Below are positions 48,830 through 59,829 of a stretch of DNA of 61,119 nucleotides, piece after piece (positions within the stretch are counted from its first letter, which is position 1; each line of letters starts with the position of its first letter). Under the pieces are notes generated by a model. It had not been told where the DNA came from. It did no database searches and was given only the letters and a program-made list of their open reading frames with translations. Source of the DNA: Lojkania enalia. Lineage: Eukaryota > Ascomycota > Dothideomycetes > Pleosporales. The stretch spans positions 139,440 through 200,558 of the forward strand of contig ML986664.1 in the NCBI GenBank assembly GCA_010094045.1. The letters run 5' to 3'. Both the position numbers and the translations under genes were made by a program.

Positions 48830-51800
48830 TAATATTAAGTTATATAGACAAATAGTTTTTTAGTAAAGTTCCGCCCTATATCCTGTTCGAATTCTCCTAG
48901 AGTAATTATATTTTTACAGTCGCCCTAGTTATTTTATAAAAGTATAGTATAACTAGTCTACTTATAAAGGAACTACTATTTTAAATCGCCTCTCCTTTTA
49001 CTAATTACTTATACGTCTTAGATTTTCTTAAGCTCCTATTTATCTTTGTTTCCAACGCTAATTAGCGCTGGTTAATAGTCGTTCTATATTTAACTTAATA
49101 ATAGGTCTTAAGTAATAGAGCGAAGTAGTATTATATAGAAAACGTTATAAGTTCCTAATAGAGTATCTAATTAGTATATATTTCGTCTAACAGTCTTATT
49201 AATTATATATTATTAATAGAGCTTATAAAGCTTCTTTTTTCTTATAGGGTCTATCTTAATATTATACATGTTAAGCTAAACTTTATCCCCTAATTAGTAT
49301 TATAGTATAGGATCTTTTATATAATTATAAATTTCTTACTACTACTATTATATATAGGCTATTATTACTTATATAAATTTAACGCAGTCTTTTAGTTTAC
49401 TAATAATCTATTTTACTGCGTAAATAGGGTCTCTAGGCTACTCTATTAGCGGCTTCTCTTCTAGTTATATAGACTCTTTTAAGTTCAGGTAATAGCTATA
49501 AGTAAGAAAGAATAGGCTAACTCTTATAGAGGAAGCATCTCTAGTACTAATAATAATCTAAGCTAGTAGTAGCTATAGATTCTAGTTATTCTAGTAGTAG
49601 TTATAATAGTAGTAGAGAAACTTTTTAAGTAGCTGGTTTATATACTCTATACTTCCGTCGGTCTTTAGATAGTATACTGTTAATAGCCTTTACTTAATCT
49701 TAAAAATTCGGTAGATATATATCTATACACCTTATATAAACTACTCTCTTCTATTAGAGATTATTACTTATAAGAGCCCGTAATATACTATAAAATACTA
49801 GATAAACTTATTAGCTAATATTTAACTCTTAAAGTCTAGGATAGTAATAAAGAGTATTTCTTTACTTAAACAGTCTATAATAATAAGGATATACTTATTA
49901 TTATATACGGTTCTTAGTAAGTTAATAATATAGTCTATTAAAATTTCTAACTATACTCTCTTAAAGATTAGAAGAGGATATAGTAGGCTGTTTTTTCTAG
50001 AACGCTAAACTATATTTCTACTATAAGAGTAGTAATTTTATATAAAGTGTTTAATATCCGCCGCTATTCTAGGCTAAAAGTAGCGCTGTAATATTAACCC
50101 GATTATAATATTCTTACTAGAGTAGCTAGTTAAATAAGAGTTATAAGTCTTTTAGATTAACTTTATATAAAATAGCTTGCTCTTAAGAACCTAAGCGTAT
50201 TCTCTCTATATTAATCTATCTCCTAGGACTAAGAGGTTAGATAGGCTAATCTTAAGGTGACGGAGGGTTTCTAGAAGTATTCTCTCCCCTATTTTAATAG
50301 TATAGAGAAGTATAGTATACGTCTTATCTTTTTCTTAGGTATCTTACTATAAGGTTTCTATTAGTATTCGCTGCTTCTCGTACGATATCTCAGTTATAAA
50401 CTCCCCTTTATCTATAGATTCCTCCCCTAATATAGAGTCTTCCGGGGCAACTACCTCTATTTAATTATTAGGAGTATCTTTAGCACGCTAGTTTCTAATT
50501 TGTATAGGAGTTATATAAACCCTATTCTTAAAATTAGACGGTCTAAAGAGTTAGCTAATCCTTTTTTAGATCTACTTATTATTAGCTTCTTTTAGGAGAT
50601 CCTAATTATAATATAAGAGAATATTAGCTAGAATATTAAGCTTATCTAGTTTATATTTAAACTAGAAGTTAAACTAGATAAAGAATACCGTTTACTTTAC
50701 CTAGTATTTAGAGAGTTTCTATATCTTAGTAAAGTATTTTAAGTTATAGTAATTTATACGAACTATAAAGTATATAAGTAGTTTTAAGAACTCTTTCTAT
50801 TCCTTAAGGTATTATATAACTACTAGTAATTCCTTATTATAGATTAGGTAGTTATACTCTATAAGAAGTATTTACTTTAATATAAAAGTAATAAGTTGTA
50901 GAACTTCTTTATTATTATATTATAGTAATATACTTCTAGTATACTAGTTAGAGGTATTATACTCTAGAATTATTTCCCTTTTAGAGTTATACTAGGCTAA
51001 TACTAGTACTTATACGAAGTATCGCTTTAGGTAATTAAAGGTAGGAAGTACCCGATTATCGAGTTAAAACTATTTCTTCTCTTATTCCCTTTAGGTAAGA
51101 GTTATTAGTAGAGTAACTACTTTAGAAAATTCTTTAATAAACTAGTAGTAGAAGTTTATAAAGCCTAAAAAGCTTAGTATACTATAAACTAATATAGGTG
51201 CTTTCTAGTCCTAAATTATTTTAACTTTCTATAAGTCTATTTAGATATTTTTTTCCGCATTAATAATAAAGCTAAGATATTTTATTGTACGGACCTTAAA
51301 TTTATACTTATTAATATCGAGTTAGAGGCTAGCATCTATTAGCTTTTAAAGGATTACTTTAATATAGTACTAATAGTCTTATAAGAAGCTGTCTATATAT
51401 ATAAGAATATTATTTAAGTATACTAAAATAAAGTCGCCTAAATACTTCTAAATCGTACGATTAATATACTATTAGAAGGTACTTAAAGTATTTATAAGAC
51501 CGAAGGGTGTAACTAGCTATTTATATAAACCGTAGTAGGTTATAAATACTATCTTCTACTTATCTTCTTCTTTAATTTAGATCTTATTAAATATAGTAAT
51601 AATATTAAGTTTTATAAACTATTTAGCTCAACTAATTTAATTTAGCGTTTCTTAGATTAGAAGTAAAGGGTAGTAGTCTTTCTATATAATAGCGTTTAGG
51701 GCGTAGTAGTTAATATAAAAGTAGAGGCTACCCCCTAGTTTTTATATAAACAGGACCGGTACTATAGCTAAAGAGTTGCTAACCTAAATAAATCTTTTAT

Positions 51801-53850
51801 TAAGGAGCTCTATTAGGGTCTTTTAAAGGATAAGAAGCATCTCCTGTAATATTCCATATAAAGGACCTAAGGGGATCCTTAGAGGGCTTCTATCTTTCCC
51901 TTCCAGCTCGATTATATAGTCTACTCCTAGTCTTAAAAGCGGTAGCTTATTAGCTTTTTATTAATTAAAGGTATAGAGCTACTATATATATTCTTTAGGG
52001 AGTTTCGTATAAGAGTCTATCTTTAGCTTATTTTCTAGAGCCTTCTAAATATTAGCTATACTAACAGTAAAAATACGGGGTAGCTTAATAAAAGAATCTT
52101 ATAAGTATGTCCTATAGTATTTTACTATAATAGAGAAAGTATATACTAAAACTTAGGTAATATTAGCTATATATTACTACTTCTAAAGCTCCTAGTTTTA
52201 TATAATTACCCCCGTTCTATAAATATATAGGATTTCTATTTTTAGGTTAATAATTATATTCTTACTTTACCTTTATAAACGTCCTAAGATTATACTATAA
52301 TCTCCTTCTATTCTTAGGACTATATAAGTAAATACCCGACCTAGACCTACCTAACTTCTACCTATATCTAGTAAGTCTATAATAGCTACCTCCTTAATAA
52401 TTCTAGTCGAGAAGTTGCTAAATAATAAGGCTATTAATAGCGTTGGAAGGCGGAAATATTCCAGTCCAGCCTTTTATACAATCCTTTTCTCGACTATTAT
52501 ATATAAGTTACAGCTATTATCTATTAAGGTAAGAAGGTTAAAGGTATTATTAAGTAGTATAGGGGCTATAAATAAAGCTCTAGTTATCTAAAATTAATTA
52601 AATTTATCTAGTACTTACTTATTCGCCTACTCTTTTTATAGTTTTAAGTACCAACTTCTATTTAGAGTAATACTTTTCCCATTCTATTAGCTTAGGCTAT
52701 ATCTCTATATTTTTTATTATATTAAATAGGCTCTAGCAGTATTATATAAGCCTAATTAAACTATATACTACTCTTAGGTAGAGTATAATAGCAGCTTTAA
52801 GTAAAGTAACCCCTATTTCTATAGGTAAAATAGGTATTCTATTATTTTTAAGCCTTCAGCTCTTTCTTAGTAATATTTCTTATCTTCTCTAGTAGCTAAA
52901 GCCTTATATCTAGGCGCTATATAAGTCCGCGATTAGCTATTAGTATCTAGTCTATAGTATTATTAATAGTAGCTAATAGTTGTGGTTGCGGGAGCAGCGT
53001 AAGTAGCTATCTCTAGCTGTCCCTCGTCTAACTAGTCTTCCCTCTACTAAAGGACTATATAAAAGTGCTATCGAGTTTAACTACTTTAAGACAGTTATTA
53101 AGAATATAAAGTTTCCGTACAAAGGTCGTATATAATATAAGGTCTTCCTTACTAACGCTGCTAATTATTAATTAGCAGAGCTCAGGACAAATCTTCTCTT
53201 CTAAATCTTATATCTTAACTTAGTCTAGGTAAGAGTTATATAACGCTTTTATAGAGAGATAATTGTACTTAACTAGAAACTTAATAAAGGTCTTATTACC
53301 TTATCTTAAGTTTTTAAACTCAATCTCAGCTTGTTTCTAATAGTAGGAGTTATTATATCGTATATCTATAATTGTCTAGAATTTATTATAGATAAGGGTA
53401 CCTATAATAATATATTTTTTATATAACTAAAAGTATATTCTAGTATTACTCTTATAAAATAATATTATATAGGCTGCTACTATTATATCTATTAAGCCTA
53501 TAGATAAACTGTTAATATAGATCTTAATTTTTATACTACTTTTCTAAATAGGGTATACTTTATAGTCTTCTTAGAACTTGTCCAGCTTATTAAATATAGC
53601 TTTTATACGAATAAGCTTAGTAGTTATTAATAGTATAGTTGGTAAGACGCTCTCTTTAAGGGCTAAATACTTATTCAGTTGCTCCTCGAGCTTTTAATAA
53701 AGGCCTATTCTTTTAAGTTGTTATTACTACTTTTCTTTCTTTAGATATTCCAGCCTAGCTGCTATTTCAGCGAACTATCTCTATATAGTTGCTATATCAA
53801 ATCCTTATTCTACCGGTCTATTTTAGTCTATAACTTTATACGGTAGTAGG
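48830..53850 (-). pseudogene. Gypsy-C gag-pol (degraded)
   Basis: The RT palm motif reads YLNNILIYIDSF near 51420-51390. Further along the minus strand come FLGFINFYYQFIKEFSKVV (RT connection), YNKELLVVIQYLKE (RNase H) and an integrase with LIDYIINLLRTVYNNKYIL. Ty3/Gypsy domain order. No chromodomain was recognised at the C-terminus, which differs from families A and B. Confidence 0.78.
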
Positions 53851-53900
53851 TCTACTTAGCAGTTAAGATAGAATCTAGTATAGTATAAACTTTAATAAAT

Positions 53901-54102
53901 TAAGAAGGTCTGAGGATAAAATAGAATTAGATATAATAAGAATCTATTATTATTAAAGCTAGAAAAAGAGAAGAGAAGGTATATAGTGGTAAGATATATA
54001 TTATTTACTTACTTTAGTCTAGGCAGGTGCAGGGTTGTATAAGGGCAACTGCTATTATAGCATTATAGGAACAGGACCGAGTTATAGGCTAGGACCTTTA
54101 TA
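53901..54102 (-). repeat. 5' LTR of Gypsy-C
   Basis: 202 bp, more RIP-mutated than the left LTR. Confidence 0.93.
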
Positions 54103-54107
54103 CTATA

Positions 54108-56230
54108 TACTTTATTAAACTTAAAAAGTTTACTATAATAAATATCTATATATCTAAAAAGAGGAATTTAACTATTTAGAGGGTATATAGAATTTAGAAG
54201 GTATATTACTACTATAGTTAATATTTCTATAGATATTTTTACAGTTAAATAATAATAAATATATTAATCTCTTTAAGTAAGATAGAGGATATAATTTTAG
54301 ATAGGAGTAATAAGAAATAAACGAGTAATAGAGTAATAAGAATAATCTATTACCGTCGCCGCTACCTCTACTACTAGTAAAGAAGCTTTATAGCCGTCCT
54401 CGTAAAATAGTAGCTCTACTAGCTAAACTTATATATTAATTCTTATATTATATACTCTAATAGCTTAATCTAAATATAATATTAATAGTTAATAATATAT
54501 TTCTTTAAGATAAGATAATACTAAATACTTTTATTACTCTTATATAAAATTTTACTCTAGTAGTTATAATAGACGCTTATAGTATAAAAGATAATCTAAA
54601 TCTTCTACCTAAGCCTATTTTACTAAAGTAGACGCGTGTATATTAATACTTAGAGTAGTAGTATAAGGTAGAAGAAGAAGAAATAGAATTATATGCGGAG
54701 AATAGTATCTAGTAGATTGTTAATTATATACTAGCTAGAACTACTATACTACCTATTAAATAGGTATATAAATATTAGTTTAATAATAAAGAACGTCTAA
54801 TATAGTATAAATTACGTTTTATTATCTATAGTAATTGCTAATATTTAGATCTCTAGAAAGATATATATATAAGAGTAGTACGCTCTACAACTATTAAATT
54901 AATTCTAGTACTAGTTAACGTTTTTAATCTAGAGTATAACTAGGTTAATATTATTATAGCCTTTTTAAATAGAAAGATAGATAAAAATAACTCTATCTAT
55001 ACTTAACTACTAGATAGTACAATTATACGATTTAATAAAGTACTCTATAGTCTCTACTAATTACTATAACTTTAGTATAAAAAGATTAGTCGCTACTTAA
55101 TATTATATAAATATAGACCTCTTAATTCTAATCTATATATCTTTATTAGTAAAGAGTTATAGTAGATTATTATTATATATATCAACGATCTACTCTTTAT
55201 TTATCTAACAGCTAAAGGTAGAGTAGCTATAAAATAAATAGTTATAAGTATCTATAAATACCGTAATCTTAATCTATTAAACTACTACTTTAAAATCTAT
55301 ATCGCACGCGATTATATAATATATATAATAGAGCTCTCTATAAAATTATATATTAAGAAGTTTATATTAATACTTTAATAAGAGAACTACTATAAGTATA
55401 GTATACTATTTAATCTCTTAGCTATTAAGTTTATAGCTCGCCCTAAGAAAGATATCTATAATACTAAACTACTTAATAAATACTAGTTAGTTATTAGTAA
55501 ACTACTCTATCTTATATAATTTATATTACTAAATATTATATATTATATTATCTTCCTAAAACGCTTTAATAGTAATCTAATAAGCCTATACTATAAATAT
55601 ATACTATAGATTATAGGTTATTTCTATACTATATATAACTATATTATAAAGTTTTTAGTACTAAATAGAGTTTAAAAAGTATTAATTAAATACTTTATTT
55701 ATATACTAGAAGTATTTCTTATAAACTATTTAGATTTATTATATACTAATTATAAGAATTATAAATCGATAACTAGATATCTATTTAAGCTGTTTAGAGG
55801 AATAATTTACTATCGATCTTTTAAAGAGCGGTTAATAATATTATTAATAATAGAATCCGAATATATAGCTATTATATATATAGCTAAAAAAGTAGTATAA
55901 CTCTATTAACTCTATACCAAGCTAGGTATATTATATAAACTACTTTAACCCCTAAAGCTTTACGTCGATAATCTACTAACTATTAAACTTATTAAGTAGA
56001 AAGAATACTATTAGTAAAGCAAGTATATTAATACCTACTATTACTAGATTAAGAAATAAGTAACTCTCGGTTAATTATAACTCGAATATATTATAATAGT
56101 TAATATAGTAGTAGACAGCCTAACTAAGCTCCTTTCTATTAAAGCTTATAGCTAATTCTTATAGTAACTAGATATAAAAGAAGTATTAATCGTTTATAGT
56201 TAATACTAGTAGGAGCTACTATTAAGTAAT
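54108..56230 (+). pseudogene. Copia-1 reverse transcriptase and RNase H (degraded)
   Basis: RVT_2-type RT (about 54640-55400) with QVNIIIAFLNRKIDKN (from the VDVKTAFL region), RFNKVLYSLYQLL and YINDLLF (YxDDxL). RNase H-like C-terminus (about 55690-56190) reads LLYTNYKNYKSITRYLFKLF and IIESEYIAI, the ADxD and TEAEY blocks of Copia elements. Long stretches stay in one frame. Ends shortly before the 3' LTR at 56274. Confidence 0.87.
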
Positions 56231-56273
56231 ATATATAGATATATACTGTAGTTTCTATTTAATCTAGAGAATA

Positions 56274-56437
56274 TATTAGAGGGTAAATATTAAAGTAATA
56301 GACTTTATAAATATTAGCGTTTATAGACTAGTTTTAATTAGAACTAGCTTTATTTAGATAGTTCTTCTAGAGAGCGCGCTTTACTAAATAAGTAATAATA
56401 ATATACTTCCTCCTACTTTATCTACTATAGCTTAATA
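56274..56437 (+). repeat. 3' LTR of Copia-1
   Basis: 164 bp, followed by the GTATT duplication. Confidence 0.95.
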
Positions 56438-56963
56438 GTATTTATAACTTATATAGCTTTTTTCACCTTTCTAGAGGTTTTTAAATTATTTTAAAGCTTC
56501 TAATTAACCTATTTAATTAGACGAGCTTTTTACTTTTATAACTTATTTTATACTACTTTATAGATATAAATCTCTCTTACAGCTACCTTTATACATTACT
56601 TTTCTTTAGCTAGTTAAGCCTTTTTAAGCCTCTCTAGCTCTCTATATCTATTATCCTCAACTTTCTACTAGCGTATAGCCTCTACTATAGCCTCTTTTTT
56701 AGCCTACTAATTATAAGTCTATTAAACCTTACTAGAGCTATAAAATATAGCGCTTCTAGTATACTACTCGGGCGGCTTTAGTAATAAAGGTTTACTATAC
56801 CTTCTTTTCTTCTTATTCTATAGAGTTTTAGTAAGATACTAAGTCTATATTCATAGAATTATTACTTAGATAGAAAGATTGTAAATAGTATTAAGTTAAG
56901 GTAAGTAGAGTAGGAGAAAGTATATTAATTATTATTTACTTAATAGAATATACTTTTAAAAAG
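56438..56963 (-). pseudogene. Fot1/pogo-like transposase, C-terminal tail (5' side of the Copia-1 split)
   Basis: The minus-strand reading from about 56830 to 56438 is a Lys/Arg/Glu/Gln-rich helical tail (NQQAKKEAIVEAIRQQ, YRELERLKKAQLAKEK), typical of the segment after the DDE core in fungal DDE_1 transposases. It continues into 26253-26137 once Copia-1 and one GTATT copy are removed. The catalytic core is expected beyond Copia-2, outside the window. RIP-mutated. Confidence 0.68.
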
Positions 56964-57122
56964 TATTAGAGGGTAGATATTAAGGTAATAAATCTTATAA
57001 ATATTAGCGTTTATAGGCTAGTTCTAATTAGGACTAGCTCTATTTAGATAGTTCTTCTTAAGAGTATATTCTACTAAGTAATAATATATACTTCCTTCTA
57101 TTCTATCTACTATAGCTTAATA
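56964..57122 (+). repeat. 5' LTR of Copia-2
   Basis: 159 bp; a few short deletions relative to the 164-bp copies. Confidence 0.92.
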
Positions 57123-57764
57123 AATTATAAGCTTTTAGCTATACTTCTAGCCTATAGTAAACTAGATTAATTATTATATCGATTTCTAGCTTACTATTAT
57201 TAACTAATATATAGTTTAATAGTAGTATCTAGTTAACTAACTAAACTTAGCTTATACTACTAATATAGAATATAATACTATTATAGTAAATTATAAGAGA
57301 GTTATAAATCTAGTAAAAAACGGTAAGAATATTTTACTATAAGAAGCTACCTTATAAAACTAAGTTATTAGTAAAACTGCTAAAGATATTTTAAAAAGAG
57401 TATCTCTACTATTTAAGTCTAGTAAACTAATATACTAAAACCTACTACTATATTTAAATAATATAGAGTTATAAATAATAAGACTTATTTAGTAAAATAA
57501 TTTTAAGAATATTTAATATACTAATAATACTTATAAAGTATAATATAACTAATAGTAGAAAAACTACCGTAATTATATTAAAAAGAAAGCTTTTATTATA
57601 AGTATTTTACTCGCTATAATTTATTAAGAGATACTTAAAGGTCTATACTTATATAAGATAATAGAAGTACTCTTAGATACTATTCTTAAGTATTATAAAG
57701 AGTAAGGTTTTATAGAGAAGTATATCTTTCTAGACTAATTTCTTTAGCCTATATAGTAGTTACT

Positions 57765-57976
57765 TATTATAAGAGGCTATAAGTAGGGATAATAAGGCTT
57801 ATTTAACGCTTAGTATAGTATACTATATACAGATTTTAGGTGTTATATAAGAGAATAGCTAAGGAGTAAGCTATACGTAAAGTAAGTAGAAAGATAAGAG
57901 AGAAGAAGAAAGTATATATATAGAAGTAAGCGCGCTATATATAGGTATTAGAGGAGAATATAAGAATACTATAATA
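57765..57976 (-). repeat. 3' LTR of element E
   Basis: 212 bp, TATTATAAGAGG...ACTATAATA. Confidence 0.9.
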
Positions 57977-59088
57977 GTACCCCCTTTTAGAAAGTAGCCA
58001 CAATTAACGATTATAGCTATAATATAGGGATCTAGTATAACTAGCTGTCTATTTTATATAGAGTAGAAGTACTATATCTATTAGAAGGAGTTATAGCTTA
58101 ACCTAGCTACAGTCTTTAATCTAATAATATCTAGATCTATAACTATAGTAGAAGTTATAATTATAATAATAATAGTAGTAGGCTAATAATATAGAAGAAG
58201 AGTATAATTTTGTCTAGATATTACTAATATCTATATACTTAAGAGAAGGAGATTTAACTAGTTAAATATTAGTTTAAGAGAACTATTTCTAGCTAGCTAG
58301 CTAGTATCTAGTATAATAATTAATACGCTAAATAAGCTTAATATAATTATTATATTACTAATAGAATAGAGAGTTATTTAACTTTTTAAAAAGCTAGTAG
58401 AAAGAAGAGTAGAGATTATAGTAGAAAGAAAAGATTTGAGATGTATTAAGCTATAACTAGGTATTTACCTCGTATAAGAGATGCTTAAAATAAGTAAGGT
58501 ACGTAAGAAGTAACTTATTATCTTTCTAATATACTAATATAAAATATTAAACTATCTTCTATTTCTTATATAAATTATAATAGAAGTGTTAGAAGAATAA
58601 AAAGATTATTTTAGAATCCTAGAACTAGCTATTTTTAGTAGTCTAGTAGAGGTATAATACTAATATCTACTATAGCTATTTAAGTTAGTCCTAGATATAG
58701 TTAAATATATTAGTTCTATTAAGCTAGTCTAAATAGAGCTTAACTTTAATAGATAGAAACTATATATAAAGCGTATATAGTTTACTATTAAAATATAGAG
58801 GGTTTAGGAGCTAAGGATAAAAGGTAGTAGAAGACTAGAGTAAGAGGATAATAGTATATACTAAGTTAAGATTAGATTAGAGCTGCTAGATTTTAAATTA
58901 CTAGTTCTAAAGCTCCTACTACAGCTGCTATATAAGTAGTAGAATAGCTATTAAGCTAGTATTCTAGCTAGATATTATTAGGAAGAAAGAAAAAAAAAAT
59001 CCGAATAAGGAATAATAAAAATCTCTATCTAAAGATCTATAGCAGCTATTTAGCTGCTATTACTATATAACTAGATAAGCTATTCTAA

Positions 59089-59605
59089 TATTATAAGAGG
59101 CTATAAATAGGGATAATAAGGCTTATCTAATACTTAGTATAATATACTATATATAGATCTTAGGTATTATATAAGAGAATAGCTAAGTATTATAGACGCT
59201 TATATATAGTTAGTTAATCGTACTTTAGATAGTTAACTCTATTACTATATACTATATATAAATATTAAAATATTATGTAAAGAATAGAGATATCTATATT
59301 ATATAGGTTTTTATAGAGGCTAGGTCTATACTGCTATACGGGCTAGCCGGGTTGGTAAAACTTTCCTCTATCATGGTTACGATAAGTCGGTTATATTCTA
59401 GCTAGCAGCTAATAGCTATTACTAGCAGCTGGTTCGGGTATTATAGTAAGAGTAGTATAGGTGCAGAGGTGTTGCGGTATTACCGTAATACTAAGGAGTA
59501 AGCTATATATAAGATAAGTAGAAAAATAAGAGAGAAGAAAACACGTATATAGAAGCAAGCATACTATATATAGGTATTAGAGAGGAATATAAGAATACTA
59601 TAATA
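59089..59605 (-). repeat. 5' LTR of element E, interrupted by a solo Gypsy-B LTR
   Basis: 517 bp; removing 59188-59490 and one CTAAG copy leaves 209 bp, matching the other LTR. Confidence 0.9.
59188..59490 (-). mobile_element. Solo LTR of Gypsy-B inside the LTR of element E
   Basis: 303 bp with perfect CTAAG duplications (59183-59187 and 59491-59495). Confidence 0.95.
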
Positions 59606-59829
59606 TTACTATAATAGTATATCTTAATTTACTAGTAAATTTAAAGCTAGTTTTATATAATTAGATAATATTAATTTTAAGTCTAGTTTTAAGAGTATTA
59701 TATTCTAGTTTATTATTATTATTTAAAATTAATCTAAAACCTACTTATAGTAATAATACTAAATTCTATATTAAGGTAGAATTCTAGATATTAATACTAT
59801 AATTAATAAGATTAATAATAAAATATATT

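Larger units (their letters stand above)
48599..54102 (-). mobile_element. Gypsy-C: Ty3/Gypsy element inside Copia-1
   Basis: 202-bp LTRs (48599-48800 and 53901-54102) with perfect CTATA duplications (48594-48598 and 54103-54107). The polypurine tract complement CCCCTCCTCC follows the left LTR, so the element is on the minus strand. Net 5504 bp. RT (~51950-51400), RNase H (~51100-50600), integrase (~49900-49200) and a gag-like segment (~53850-52900) are readable through RIP stops. LTRs and coding sequence differ from families A and B. Confidence 0.93.
26254..56437 (+). mobile_element. Copia-1: Ty1/Copia element expanded to 30 kb by nested insertions
   Basis: 164-bp LTRs (26254-26417 and 56274-56437) with perfect 5-bp duplications GTATT at 26249-26253 and 56438-56442. 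Subtracting Gypsy-B1 (26675-46272) and Gypsy-C (48599-54102) leaves ~5.1 kb, a normal Copia size. The order gag, gag-pre-integrase/protease, integrase, RVT_2 reverse transcriptase, RNase H identifies Ty1/Copia. Primer-binding region starts GGTTATAAGC right after the 5' LTR. Reading frames are broken by TAG/TAA throughout. A partial second copy begins at 56964. Confidence 0.95.
57765..59605 (-). mobile_element. Element E: short, probably non-autonomous LTR element
   Basis: 212-bp LTRs (57765-57976; 59089-59605 including an insertion) with perfect TTACT duplications (57760-57764 and 59606-59610). Copia-1 has the empty site near 46630. Net length ~1.53 kb with only ~1.1 kb between LTRs, too short for pol. 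CCCCCTTTT next to the left LTR is the complement of a polypurine tract, so the element is on the minus strand. No RT, integrase or gag motif was recognised inside. Size and content fit a LARD/TRIM-like parasite of an autonomous partner not seen in this window. Confidence 0.85.
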
